64,000 nt of DNA from Branchinecta lynchi (GCA_023053575.1 JAKZAP010000092.1:1-64000); one strand, 5' to 3'. Counted from the first letter of the stretch, positions 24,014-35,023 are shown. Notes: generated from the letters alone by a model not told the origin. Program-made: numbers and translations.

Positions 24014-25023
24014 GTTGGTCTTCCCACAAGGTTTGTTTTCCCACAAGCTTTGTTTTCCCCCAAGGTTGGTTTTCCCGCAAGGTTGGTTTTCCCACAAGGT
24101 TTGTTTTCCCACTTTGTTGGTTTTCCCAAAAGGTTCGCTTTCCCGCAAGGCTGGTTTTCCCACAAGGTTTGTTTCCCCACAAGGTTTGTTTTCCCACAAG
24201 GTTTGTTTTCCCACAAGGTTGGTTTTCCCGAAAGGTTTGTTTCCCCACAAGGTTGGTTTTCCCACAAGGTTGGTTTTCCCGCAGGGTTTGTTTTCCCACA
24301 AGGTTAGTTTTCCCGCAAGGTTTGTTTCCCCACAAGGTTTGTTTTCCCACAAGGATTGTTTTCTCACAAGGTTTGTTTTCCCACTAGAATTGTTTCCCCA
24401 CAAGGTTTGTTTTCCCACAAGGTTTGTTTTCCCCCAAGGTTGGTTTTCCCGCGAGGTTGGTTTTCCCACAAGGTTTGTTTTCCCACTGTGTTGGTTTTCC
24501 CAAAAGGTTCGCTTTCCCACAAGGCTGGTTTTCCCACAAGGTTTGTTTCCCCACAAGGTTTGTTTTCCCACAAGGTTTGTTTTCCCACAAGGTTGGTTTT
24601 CCCGAAAGGTTTGTTTCCCCACAAGGTTGGTTTTCCCACAAGGTTGGTTTTCCCGCAGGGTTTGTTTTCCCACAAGGTTAGTTTTCCCGCAAGGTTTGTT
24701 TCCCCACAAGGTTTGTTTTCCCACAAGGATTGTTTTCTCACAAGGTTTGTTTTCCCACTAGAATTGTTTCCCCACAAGGTTTGTTTTCCCACAAGGTTTG
24801 TTTTCCCCCAAGGTTGGTTTTCCCGCGAGGTTGGTTTTCCCACAAGGTTTGTTTTCCCACTGTGTTGGTTTTCCCAAAAGGTTCGCTTTCCCACAAGGTT
24901 CGTTTTCCCACAAGGTTGGTTTTCCCACAAGGTTGGTTTTCCCGCAGGGTTGCTTTCCCCATAAGGTTGGTTTTCCCACAAGGTTTGTTTTCTCACAAGG
25001 TTTGTTTTCCCACTAGGTTGTTT
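23528..25023 (-). repeat. 1,496-bp tandem duplication, left copy
   Basis: Adjacent to its partner 25024-26520 at a constant offset of 1,496 bp, exactly 88 monomers. Frames of 191 and 196 codons are identical between copies and a 253-codon frame differs at only a few positions. Inside it, a 374-bp (22-monomer) sub-duplication is visible: 24424 aligns with 24798, each with the rare CACTAGAATTG monomer (near 24383 and 24757). Confidence 0.85.
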
Positions 25024-26520
25024 TTCCCACAAGGTAGGTTTTCCCGAAAGGTTTGTTTCCCCACAAGGTTGGTTTTCCCACAAGGTTGGTTTTCCCGCAG
25101 GGTTTGTTTTCCCACAAGGTTATTTTTCCCGCAAGGTTTGTTTCCCCACAAGGTTTGTTTTCCCACAAGGTTTGTTTTCCCACTGTGTTGGTTTTCCCAA
25201 AAGGTTCGCTTTCCCACAAGGTTGGTTTTCCCACAAGGTTTGTTTTCCCACAAGGTTAGTTTTCCCACAGGGTTTGTTTCCCCACAAGGTTTGTTTCCCC
25301 ACAAGGTTTGTTTTCCCACAAGGTTTGTTTTACCCCAAGGTTGGTTTTCCCGCAAGGTTGGTTTTCCCACAAGGTTTGTTTTCCCACTGTGTTGGTTTTC
25401 CCAAAAGGTTCGCTTTCCCACAAGGCTGGTTTTCCCACAAGGTTGGTTTTCCCGCAGGGTTGCTTTCCCCATAAGGTTTGTTTTCCCACTAGGTTGTGTT
25501 TCCCACTAGGTTGGTCTTCCCACAAGGTTTGTTTTCCCACAAGCTTTGTTTTCCCCCAAGGTTGGTTTTCCCGCAAGGTTGGTTTTCCCACAAGGTTTGT
25601 TTTCCCACTTTGTTGGTTTTCCCAAAAGGTTCGCTTTCCCGCAAGGCTGGTTTTCCCACAAGGTTTGTTTCCCCACAAGGTTTGTTTTCCCACAAGGTTT
25701 GTTTTCCCACAAGGTTGGTTTTCCCGAAAGGTTTGTTTCCCCACAAGGTTGGTTTTCCCACAAGGTTGGTTTTCCCGCAGGGTTTGTTTTCCCACAAGGT
25801 TAGTTTTCCCGCAAGGTTTGTTTCCCCACAAGGTTTGTTTTCCCACAAGGATTGTTTTCTCACAAGGTTTGTTTTCCCACTAGAATTGTTTCCCCACAAG
25901 GTTTGTTTTCCCACAAGGTTTGTTTTCCCCCAAGGTTGGTTTTCCCGCGAGGTTGGTTTTCCCACAAGGTTTGTTTTCCCACTGTGTTGGTTTTCCCAAA
26001 AGGTTCGCTTTCCCACAAGGCTGGTTTTCCCACAAGGTTTTTTTCCCCACAAGGTTTGTTTTCCCACAAGGTTTGTTTTCCCACAAGTTTGGTTTTCCCG
26101 AAAGGTTTGTTTCCCCACAAGGTTGGTTTTCCCACAAGGTTGGTTTTCCCGCAGGGTTTGTTTTCCCACAAGGTTAGTTTTCCCGCAAGGTTTGTTTCCC
26201 CACAAGGTTTGTTTTCCCACAAGGATTGTTTTCTCACAAGGTTTGTTTTCCCACTAGAATTGTTTCCCCACAAGGTTTGTTTTCCCACAAGGTTTGTTTT
26301 CCCCCAAGGTTGGTTTTCCCGCGAGGTTGGTTTTCCCACAAGGTTTGTTTTCCCACTGTGTTGGTTTTCCCAAAAGGTTCGCTTTCCCACAAGGTTCGTT
26401 TTCCCACAAGGTTGGTTTTCCCACAAGGTTGGTTTTCCCGCAGGGTTGCTTTCCCCATAAGGTTGGTTTTCCCACAAGGTTTGTTTTCTCACAAGGTTTG
26501 TTTTCCCACTAGGTTGTTTT
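25024..26520 (-). repeat. 1,496-bp tandem duplication, right copy
   Basis: Direct tandem partner of 23528-25023, carrying two further CACTAGAATTG monomers (near 25879 and 26253). Private single-base changes such as TTTTTTCCCC near 26040 and CACAAGTTTGG near 26084 distinguish it. Confidence 0.85.
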
Positions 26521-27680
26521 TCCCACTAGGTTGGTTTTCCGAAAAGGTTTGTTTTCCCACAAGCTTTGTTTTCCCCCAAGGTTGGTTTTCCCACAAGGTT
26601 TGTTTCCCCACAATGTTTGTTTTCTCACAAGGTTTGTTTTCCCACAAGGTTGGTTTTCCCGAAAGGTTTGTTTCCCCACAAGGTTGGTTTTCCCACAAGG
26701 CTGGTTTTCCCGCAGGGTTTGTTTTCCCACAAGGTTAGTTTTCCCGCAAGGTTTGTTTTCCCACAAGGTTAGTTTTCCCACAAGGTTTGTTTCCCCACAA
26801 GGTTTGTTTCCCAACAAGGTTTGTTTTCCCACAAGGATTGTTTTCTCACAAGGTTTGTTTTCCCACTGTGTTGGTTTTCCCAAAAGGTTCGCTTTCCCGC
26901 AAGGTTCGCTTTCCCACAAGGTTTTTTTTCCCACAAGCTTTGTTTTCCCCCAAGGTTGGTTTTCCTGCAAGGTTGGTTTTCCCACAAGGTTTGTTTTCCC
27001 AGTTTGTTGGTTTTCCCAAAAGGTTCGCTTTCCCGCAAGGTTGGTTTTCCCACAAGGTTTGTTTCCCCACAAGGTTTGTTTTCCCACAAGGTTTGTTTTT
27101 CCACAAGGTTGGTTTTCCCGAAAGGTTTGTTTCCCCACAAGGTTGGTTTTCTCACAAGGTTGGTTTTCCCGCAGGGTTTGTTTTCCCACAAGGTTAGTTT
27201 TCCCACAAGGTTTGTTTCCCCACAAGGTTTGTTTTCCCACAAGGATTGTTTTCTCACAAGGTTTGTTTTCCCACTAGGTTTGTTTCCCCACAAGGTTTGT
27301 TTTCCCCCAAGGTTGGTTTTCCCGCAAGGTTGGTTTTCCCACAAGGTTTGTTTTCCCACTGTGTTGGTTTTCCCAAAAGGTTCGCTTTCCCGCAAGGTTG
27401 GTTTTCCCCCAAGGTTGGTTTTCCCGCAGGGTTTGTTTTCCCACAAGGTTAGTTTTCCCGCAAGGTTTGTTTCCCCACAAGGTTTGTTTTCCCACAAGGT
27501 TTGTTTTCCCACTGTGTTGGTTTTCCCAAAAGGTTCGCTTTCCCACAAGGTTGGTTTTCCCACAAGGTTGGTTTTCCCACAAGGTTGGTTTTCCCGCAGG
27601 GTTGCTTTCCCCATCAGGTTGGTTTTCCCACAAGGTTTGTTTTCTCACAAGGTTTGTTTTCCCACTAGGTTGTTTTTCCC
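26509..27680 (-). repeat. Repeated module, copy 4 of 4
   Basis: Fourth copy, 4,319 bp downstream of the third. Private changes include CCCAACAAGG near 26812 and TTTTCTCACAAGG near 27147. It ends where the three-copy 3.66-3.9-kb higher-order repeat begins. Confidence 0.78.
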
Positions 27681-27686
27681 ACTAGG

Positions 27687-30600
27687 TTGGTTTTCCCACA
27701 AGGTTTGTTTTCCCACAAGCTTTGTTTTCCCCCAAGGTTGGTTTTTCCCACTAGGTTGGTTTTCCCACAAGGTTTGTTTTCCCACAAGCTTTGTTTTCCC
27801 CCAAGGTTGGTTTTCCCGCAAGGTTGGTTTACCCACAAGGTTTGTTTTCCCACTGTGTTGGTTTTCCCAAAAGGTTCGCTTTCCCGCAAGGTTGATTTTC
27901 CCACAAGGTTTGTTTCCCCACAAGGTTTGTTTTCCCACAAGGTTTGTTTTCCCACAAGGTTGGTTTTCCCGAAAGGTTTGTTTCCCCACAAGGTTGGTTT
28001 TCCCACAAGGTTGGTTATCCCGCAGGGTTTGTTTTCCCACAAGGTTAGTTTTCCCGCAAGGTTTGTTTCCCCACAAGGTTTGTTTTCCCACAAGGTTTGT
28101 TTTCCCACTGTGTTGGTTTTCCCAAAAGGTTCGCTTTCCCAAAAGGTTGGTTTTCCCACAAGGTTGGTTTTCCCACAAGGTTGGTTTTCCCGCAGGGTTG
28201 CTTTCCCCATAAGGTTGGTTTTCCCAAAAGGTTCGCTTTCCCGCAAGGCTGGTTTTCCCACAAGGTTTGTTTCCCCACAATGTTTGTTTTCTCACAAGGT
28301 TTGTTTTCCCACAAGGTTGGTTTTCCCGAAAGGTTTGTTTCCCCACAAGGTTGGTTTTCCCACAAGGCTGGTTTTCCCGCAGGGTTTGTTTTCCCACAAG
28401 GTTAGTTTTCCCGCAAGGTTTGTTTTCCCACAAGGTTAGTTTTCCCACAAGGTTTGTTTCCCCACAAGGTTTGTTTCCCCACAAGGTTTGTTTTCCCACA
28501 AGGATTGTTTTCTCACAAGGTTTGTTTTCCCACTGTGTTGGTTTTCCCAAGAGGTTCGCTTTCCCGCAAGGTTCGCTTTCCCGCAAGGTTGGTTTTCCCA
28601 CAAGGTTTGTTTTCTCACAAGGTTTGTGTTCCCACTAGGTTTGTTTCCCCACAAGGTTTGTTTTCTCACAAGGTTTGTTTTCCCACAAGGTTTGTTTTCC
28701 CACAAGGCTTGTTTTCCCACAAGGTTTGTTTTGCCACAAGGTTGGTTTTCCAGAAAGGTTTGTTTCCCCACAAGGTTGGTTTTCCCACAAGGTTTGTTTT
28801 TCCGCAGGGTTTGTTTTCCCAAAAGGTTAGTTTTCCCGCAAGGTTTGTTTTCCCACAAGGTTAGTTTTCCCACAAGGTTTGTTTCCCCACAAGGTTTGTT
28901 TCCCCACAAGGTTTGTTTTCCCACAAGGATTGTTTTCCCACAAGGTTTGTTTTCCCACTGTGTTGGTTTTCCCAAAAGGTTCGCTTTCCCGCAAGGTTGG
29001 TTTTCCCACAAGGTTGGTTTTCCCGCAGGGTTTGTTTCCCCATAAGGTTGGTTTTCCCAAAAGGTTTGTTTTCTCACAAGGTTTGTTTTCCCACTAGGTT
29101 GGTTTTCCCACAAGGTTTGTTTTCCCACAAGGTTTGTTTTCCCGCAAGGTTGGTTTTCCCATAAGGTTGGTTTTCCCACAAGGTTGGTTTTCCCGCAAGG
29201 TTAGTTTTCCCACAAGGTCTGATTTAACACAAGGTTTGTTTTCCCACAAGGTTTGTTTCCCCACAAGGTTTGTTTTCCCACAAGGATTGTTTTCTCACAA
29301 GGTTTGTTTTCCCACAAGGTTTGTTTCCCCACAAGGTTGGTTTTTCCACAAGGTTGATTTTCCCGCAGGGTTGCTTTCCCCATGAGGTTGGTTTTCCCAC
29401 AAGGTTTGTTTTCCCCCAAGGTTGGTTTTCCCGCAAGGTTGGTTTTCCCATAAGGTTGGTTTTCCCACAAGGTTGGTTTTCCCGCAAGGTTAGTTTTCCC
29501 ACAAGGTCTGATTTAACACAAGGTTTGTTTTCCCACAAGGTTTGTTTCCCCACAAGGTTTGTTTTCCCACAAGGATTGTTTTCTCACAAGGTTTGTTTTC
29601 CCACAAGGTTTGTTTCCCCACAAGGTTGGTTTTCCCACAAGGTTGGTTTTCCCGCAGGGTTTGTTTTCCCACAAGGTAAGTTTTCCCGCAAGGTTTGTTT
29701 TTCCACAAGGTTGGTTTTCCCGAAAGGTTTGTTTCCCCACAAGGTTGGTTTTCCCACAAGGTTGGTTTTCCCGCAGGGTTTGTTTTCCCACAAGGTTAGT
29801 TTTCCCGCAAGGTTTGTTTCCCCACAAGGTTTGTTTTCCCACAAGGTTTGTTTTCCCACTGTGTTGGTTTTCCCAAAAGGTTCGCTTTCCCACAAGGTTG
29901 GTTTTCCCACAAGGTTGGTTTTTCCACAAGGTTGATTTTCCCGCAGGGTTGCTTTCCCCATGAGGTTGGTTTTCCCACAAGGTTTGTTTTCTCACAAGGT
30001 TTGTTTTCCCACTAGGTTGTTTTTCCCACTAGGTAGGTTTTCCCACAAGGTTTGTTTTCCCACAAGCTTTGTTTTCCCCCAAGGTTGGTTTTCCCGCAGG
30101 GTTTGTTTTCCCACAAGGTTAGTTTTCCCGCAAGGTTTGTTTCCCCACAAGGTTTGTTTTCCCACAAGGTTTGTTTTCCCACTGTGTTGGTTTTCCCAAA
30201 AGGTTCGCTTTCCCACAAGGTTGGTTTTCCCACAAGGTTGGTTTTCCCACAAGGTTGGTTTTCCCGCAGGGTTGCTTTCCCCATAAGGATGGTTTTCCCA
30301 CAAGGTTTGTTTTCCCACAAGGTTTGTTTCCACACAAGGTTTGTTTCCCCACAAGGTTTGTTTCCCCACAAGGTTTGTTTCCCCACAAGGTTTGTTTTCC
30401 CACAAGGATTGTTTTCTCACAAGGTTTGTTTTCCAACAAGGTTTGTTTCCCCACAAGGTTTGTTTCCCCACAAGGTTTGTTTTCCCACAAGGTTAGTTTT
30501 CCCACAAGGTTTGTTTCCCCACAAGGTTTGTTTCCCCACAAGGTTTGTTTTCCCACAAGGATTGTTTTCTCACAAGGTTTGTTTTCCCACTGTGTTGGTT

Positions 30601-31597
30601 TTCCCAAGAGGTTCGCTTTCCCGCAAGGTTCGCTTTCCCGCAAGGTTGGTTTTCCCACAAGGTTTGTTTTCTCACAAGGTTTGTTTTCCCACTAGGTTTG
30701 TTTCCCCACAAGGTTTGTTTTCTCACAAGGTTTGTTTTCCCACAAGGTTTGTTTCCCCACAAGGTTTGTTTCCCCACAAGGTTTGTTTTCCCACAAGGAT
30801 TGTTTTCTCACAAGGTTTGTTTTCCCACTGTGTTGGTTTTCCCAAGAGGTTCGCTTTCCCGCAAGGTTCGCTTTCCCGCAAGGTTGGTTTTCCCACAAGG
30901 TTTGTTTTCTCACAAGGTTTGTTTTCCCACTAGGTTTGTTTTCCCACAAGGTTTGTTTTTCCACAAGGTTTGTTTTGCCACAAGGTTGGTTTTCCAGAAA
31001 GGTTTGTTTCCCCACAAGGTTGGTTTTCCCACAAGGTTTGTTTTCCCGCAGGGTTTGTTTTCCCATAAGGTTAGTTTTCCCGCAAGGTTTGTTTTCCCAC
31101 AAGGTTAGTTTTCCCACAAGGTTTGTTTCCCCACAAGGTTTGTTTCCCCACAAGGTTTGTTTTCCCACAAGGATTGTTTTCTCACAAGGTTTGTTTTCCC
31201 ACTCTGTTGGTTTTCCCAAAAGGTTCGCTTTCCCGCAAGGTTGGTTTTCCCACAAGGTTGGTTTTCCCGCAGGGTTTGTTTCCCCATAAGGTTGGTTTTC
31301 CCAAAAGGTTTGTTTTCTCACAAGGTTTGTTTTCCCACTAGGTTGGTTTTCCCACAAGGTTTGTTTTCCCACAAGGTTTGTTTACCCACAAGGTTTGTTT
31401 TCCCCCAAGGTTGGTTTTCCCGCAAGGTTGGTTTTCCCATAAGGTTGGTTTTCCCACAAGGTTAGTTTTCCCACAAGGTCTGATTTAACACAATGTTTGT
31501 TTTCCCACAAGGTTGGTTTTCCGGAAAGGTTTGTTTCCCCACAAGGTTGGTTTTCCCACAAGGTTGGTTTTCCCGCAGGGTTTGTTTTCCCACAAGG
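27687..31597 (-). repeat. Long higher-order repeat, copy A (about 3.91 kb)
   Basis: First of three consecutive copies (A, B, C). 27687 aligns with 31598 in B (offset 3,911 bp), while 29513 aligns with 33169 (offset 3,656 bp). Copy A is therefore 255 bp (15 monomers) longer, owing to a local duplication around 29200-29760 in which the rare TCTGATTTAACACAA monomer appears twice (29217 and 29507). Copy A has no LINE at the position equivalent to 33973; its pre-insertion sequence lies near 30300-30320. Confidence 0.83.
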
Positions 31598-33952
31598 TTA
31601 GTTTTCCCGCAAGGTTTGTTTTCCCACAAGCTTTGTTTTCCCCCAAGGTTGGTTTTTCCCACTAGGTTGGTTTTCCCACAAGGTTTGTTTTCCCACAAGC
31701 TTTGTTTTCCCCCAAGGTTGGTTTTCCCGCAAGGTTGGTTTACCCACAAGGTTTGTTTTCCCACTGTGTTGGTTTTCCCAAAAGGTTCGCTTTCCCGCAA
31801 GGTTGGTTTTCCCACAAGGTTTGTTTCCCCACAAGGTTTGTTTTCCCACAAGGTTTGTTTTCCCACAAGGTTGGTTTTCCCGAAAGGTTTGTTTCCCCAC
31901 AAGGTTGGTTTTCCCACAAGGTTGGTTATCCCGCAGGGTTTGTTTTCCCACAAGGTTAGTTTTCCCGCAAGGTTTGTTTCCCCACAAGGTTTGTTTTCCC
32001 ACAAGGTTTGTTTTCCCACTGTGTTGGTTTTCCCAAAAGGTTCGCTTTCCCAAAAGGTTGGTTTTCCCACAAGGTTGGTTTTTCCACAAGGTTGGTTTTC
32101 CCGCAGGGTTGCTTTCCCCATAAGGTTGGTTTTCCCAAAAGGTTCGCTTTCCCGCAAGGCTGGTTTTCCCACAAGGTTTGTTTCCCCACAATGTTTGTTT
32201 TCTCACAAGGTTTGTTTTCCCACAAGGTTGGTTTTCCCGAAAGGTTTGTTTCCCCACAAGGTTGGTTTTCCCACAAGGCTGGTTTTCCCGCAGGGTTTGT
32301 TTTCCCACAAGGTTAGTTTTCCCGCAAGGTTTGTTTTCCCACAAGGTTAGTTTTCCCACAAGGTTTGTTTCCCCACAAGGTTTGTTTCCCCACAAGGTTT
32401 GTTTTCCCACAAGGATTGTTTTCTCACAAGGTTTGTTTTCCCACTGTGTTGGTTTTCCCAAGAGGTTCGCTTTCCCGCAAGGTTCGCTTTCCCGCAAGGT
32501 TGGTTTTCCCACAAGGTTTGTTTTCTCACAAGGTTTGTGTTCCCACTAGGTTTGTTTCCCCACAAGGTTTGTTTTCTCACAAGGTTTGTTTTCCCACAAG
32601 GTTTGTTTTCCCACAAGGCTTGTTTTCCCACAAGGTTTGTTTTGCCACAAGGTTGGTTTTCCAGAAAGGTTTGTTTCCCCACAAGGTTGGTTTTCCCACA
32701 AGGTTTGTTTTTCCGCAGGGTTTGTTTTCCCACAAGGTTAGTTTTCCCGCAAGGTTTGTTTTCCCACAAGGTTAGTTTTCCCACAAGGTTTGTTTCCCCA
32801 CAAGGTTTGTTTCCCCACAAGGTTTGTTTTCCCACAAGGATTGTTTTCCCACAAGGTTTGTTTTCCCACTGTGTTGGTTTTCCCAAAAGGTTCGCTTTCC
32901 CGCAAGGTTGGTTTTCCCACAAGGTTGGTTTTCCCGCAGGGTTTGTTTCCCCATAAGGTTGGTTTTCCCAAAAGGTTTGTTTTCTCACAAGGTTTGTTTT
33001 CCCACTAGGTTGGTTTTCCCACAAGGTTTGTTTTCCCACAAGGTTTGTTTACCCACAAGGTTTGTTTTCCCCCAAGGTTGGTTTTCCCGCAAGGTTGGTT
33101 TTCCCATAAGGTTGGTTTTCCCACAAGGTTGGTTTTCCCGCAAGGTTAGTTTTCCCACAAGGTCTGATTTAACACAAGGTTTGTTTTCCCACAAGGTTTG
33201 TTTCCCCACAAGGTTTGTTTTCCCACAAGGATTGTTTTCTCACAAGGTTTGTTTTCCCACAAGGTTTGTTTCCCCACAAGGTTGGTTTTCCCACAAGGTT
33301 GGTTTTCCCGCAGGGTTTGTTTTCCCACAAGGTTAGTTTTCCCGCAAGGTTTGTTTTTCCACAAGGTTGGTTTTCCCGAAAGGTTTGTTTCCCCACAAGG
33401 TTGGTTTTCCCACAAGGTTGGTTTTCCCGCAGGGTTTGTTTTCCCACAAGGTTAGTTTTCCCGCAAGGTTTGTTTCCCCACAAGGTTTGTTTTCCCACAA
33501 GGTTTGTTTTCCCACTGTGTTGGTTTTCCCAAAAGGTTCGCTTTCCCACAAGGTTGGTTTTCCCACAAGGTTGGTTTTTCCACAAGGTTGATTTTCCCGC
33601 AGGGTTGCTTTCCCCATGAGGTTGGTTTTCCCACAAGGTTTGTTTTCTCACAAGGTTTGTTTTCCCACTAGGTTGTTTTTCCCACTAGGTAGGTTTTCCC
33701 ACAAGGTTTGTTTTCCCACAAGCTTTGTTTTCCCCCAAGGTTGGTTTTCCCGCAGGGTTTGTTTTCCCACAAGGTTAGTTTTCCCGCAAGGTTTGTTTCC
33801 CCACAAGGTTTGTTTTCCCACAAGGTTTGTTTTCCCACTGTGTTGGTTTTCCCAAAAGGTTCGCTTTCCCACAAGGTTGGTTTTCCCACAAGGTTGGTTT
33901 TCCCACAAGGTTGGTTTTCCCGCAGGGTTGCTTTCCCCATAAGGATGGTTTT

Positions 33953-34010
33953 CCCACAAGGTTTGTTTTCCCATAGTAACAAACCCACAAGGTTTGTTTT
34001 ACCATAGTAA
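33953..34010 (+). repeat. 31-bp local duplication at the LINE 5' junction
   Basis: Bases 33953-33979 and 33984-34010 are a direct repeat of 27 bp with one mismatch (C at 33970, A at 34001), offset 31 bp. Each copy consists of a satellite monomer followed by CCATAGTAA. CCATAGTAA belongs to the LINE side (it runs into the coding region at the second copy), so element-derived and satellite sequence were joined and then duplicated together. This looks like a template jump or slippage as the 5' end of the insertion was resolved. Confidence 0.75.
33963..33973. repeat. Target-site duplication of the LINE, left copy (11 bp)
   Basis: TTGTTTTCCCA directly left of the inserted element, repeated exactly at 35024-35034. 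The distance of 1,061 bp equals the alignment step between copy B and its insertion-free sisters. The satellite is itself repetitive, so the match alone would be weak; the agreement with the alignment step makes it credible. Confidence 0.7.
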
Positions 34011-34018
34011 ATCTCATA

Positions 34019-35014
34019 ATGGCGATGTATGAAGATACAACCAGTTGTGTGAAGACAGCAGAGGGAAGCTCCCGCAAATTCCCCATCCTCTCCGGGGTAA
34101 AACAGGGGTGTGTCTTATCCCCACTACTGTTCGCGGTCGTCATTGACTTCGTGTTGAGAAGTGTCAATTCAACTGGGCTACGTCTGAACGATCGCCTGCT
34201 CAGCGACCTAGATTTTGCTGACGATATTGCCATCCTCGAAACCTGCAAGACACGACTCCAAGCGCTGCTTACGAGCGTCCAACAAAAAGCAGAAGGTTTT
34301 GGACTCAATATCAACGCCAGTAAAACTAAAGGCATGGCAACCAGCGATTCACCTATGAACATCAAATGTGGCGACAATGATGTGGAACAAGTGGTTCATT
34401 TCAAATATCTTGGCAGCACTATCGAGAACACGGGGTCTACAGCCAAAGAAGTCACCGCACGAATTGGACAGGCTAACAGCACCTTCAACAGGCTCAAAAA
34501 AGTTTGGAGGTCGAGTATTCTCTCCCTCCGGCTTAAGCTCCGCCTGTTCAATAGCAACGTCCTACCCGTCCTCCTCTATGCGTCCGAAACATGGCATCTC
34601 AACCAAGAACAAGAGAGGAGAATCCAGTCCTTTGAAAACATGTGCCTCCGGAGACTTCTTGGTATCCACTGGACCCAGAAGGTAACGAACGAGCACATAA
34701 GAAACATCACAGGTCAACCGTCCCTCATCGAGACCATACGAAGGCGTAGATGGAGCTACCTCGGACATGTGCTGCGCATGGACGATTCCAGAATCCCCAA
34801 ATCCGCTTTTTTCTGGTTACCCGAAGGCACCCGCCGCAGAGGAAGACCCAAAAATACTCTCCGTCGTACCTACAACAACGACCTGCGGCACTTTCATGCC
34901 TCTTTACAGCCGGAGTGGGAAGACATCGTCGCAGCCGCAAGCTTCAGAGATGACTGGAGACTCTTCTTGGACGCCCTGGGCGCCTCTGGAGGCACAGGAG
35001 GATCTAAGGTCTAA
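34019..35014 (+). CDS. LINE reverse transcriptase, C-terminal fragment (331 codons)
   Basis: Encodes the catalytic palm and C-terminal part of a non-LTR retrotransposon polyprotein, which copies element RNA into DNA at a nicked chromosomal target. Visible motifs: GVKQGCVLSP at residues 26-35, the catalytic FADD box at 66-69, GLNINASKTK at 95-104, FKYLGST at 128-134, then the C-terminal region with LLYASETW at 185-192, CLRRLLGIHW at 209-218, a basic RRRRW...LGHVLRM stretch at 241-254 and RRRGRPKNT at 272-280. There are no internal stops or frameshifts. The ATG is merely the first in frame: upstream codons from about 34004 (Ile-Val-Asn-Leu-Ile) continue the expected family sequence, and an in-frame TAA lies at 33977-33979, so translation probably did not start here. 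The stop at 35012-35014 lies inside the tail repeat. The endonuclease and N-terminal reverse-transcriptase blocks are missing, so the fragment cannot be autonomous. No promoter is apparent. The 200-codon frame antisense to its start is a shadow. Confidence 0.87.
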   Translation: MAMYEDTTSCVKTAEGSSRKFPILSGVKQGCVLSPLLFAVVIDFVLRSVNSTGLRLNDRLLSDLDFADDIAILETCKTRLQALLTSVQQKAEGFGLNINASKTKGMATSDSPMNIKCGDNDVEQVVHFKYLGSTIENTGSTAKEVTARIGQANSTFNRLKKVWRSSILSLRLKLRLFNSNVLPVLLYASETWHLNQEQERRIQSFENMCLRRLLGIHWTQKVTNEHIRNITGQPSLIETIRRRRWSYLGHVLRMDDSRIPKSAFFWLPEGTRRRGRPKNTLRRTYNNDLRHFHASLQPEWEDIVAAASFRDDWRLFLDALGASGGTGGSKV

Positions 35015-35023
35015 GGTCTAAGG
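35003..35023 (+). repeat. LINE 3' tail, (TCTAAGG)3
   Basis: Three exact tandem copies of TCTAAGG at 35003-35009, 35010-35016 and 35017-35023. RTE-type and several other LINEs end in short tandem repeats rather than poly(A). The tail's AAGG also matches the satellite's ACAAGG, giving possible microhomology between element RNA and target. Confidence 0.8.

Larger units (their letters stand above)
10936..33973 (-). repeat. 17-bp satellite array, block 2a (reverse orientation)
   Basis: Same 17-bp family as block 1 in the opposite orientation, consensus near TTTGTTTTCCCACAAGG. Frequent variants: TTGG for TTTG, CCCGCAAGG, CCCGCAGGG, CCCGAAAGG, TTTCCCCACAAGG, TTTTCTCACAAGG, CCCACTAGG, CCCACAAGC, and the CCCACTGTG/TTGGTTTTCCCAAAAGG/TTCG string that mirrors the AACACAGTGGG marker of block 1. 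It contains several nested duplications, listed separately, and no non-satellite DNA up to the LINE. Confidence 0.97.
33974..35023 (+). mobile_element. 5'-truncated non-LTR retrotransposon (LINE, RTE-like)
   Basis: The only non-satellite DNA in the window. It encodes the 3' third of a LINE polyprotein, ends in a short tandem-repeat tail and is flanked by an 11-bp target duplication, all typical of target-primed reverse transcription. Full-length elements of this kind also carry an apurinic-type endonuclease and the fingers and early palm of the reverse transcriptase; those are absent, so this is a dead-on-arrival copy. Assignment to the RTE-like group rests on the C-terminal layout (ETW motif, CLRRLLG block, RRxRGRPK block) and the near-absence of a 3' untranslated region. 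A related LINE clade is possible. Base composition is ordinary mixed sequence, unlike the satellite around it. Confidence 0.88.

Noticed and set aside
33775..34377. 200-codon frame antisense to the LINE
   Set aside because: It lies opposite the reverse-transcriptase coding region, has no recognisable domain and runs into satellite translation at its end.
34368..35021. Short alternative-frame open frames within the LINE (34368-34685, 34562-34768, 34750-34953, 34767-35021)
   Set aside because: They overlap the strong reverse-transcriptase frame and show no motifs of their own.
35003..35023. Telomere-like heptamer repeat
   Set aside because: Only three copies of TCTAAGG occur, directly after LINE coding sequence, where a LINE tail is expected. 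It is not a known telomeric repeat and does not continue.
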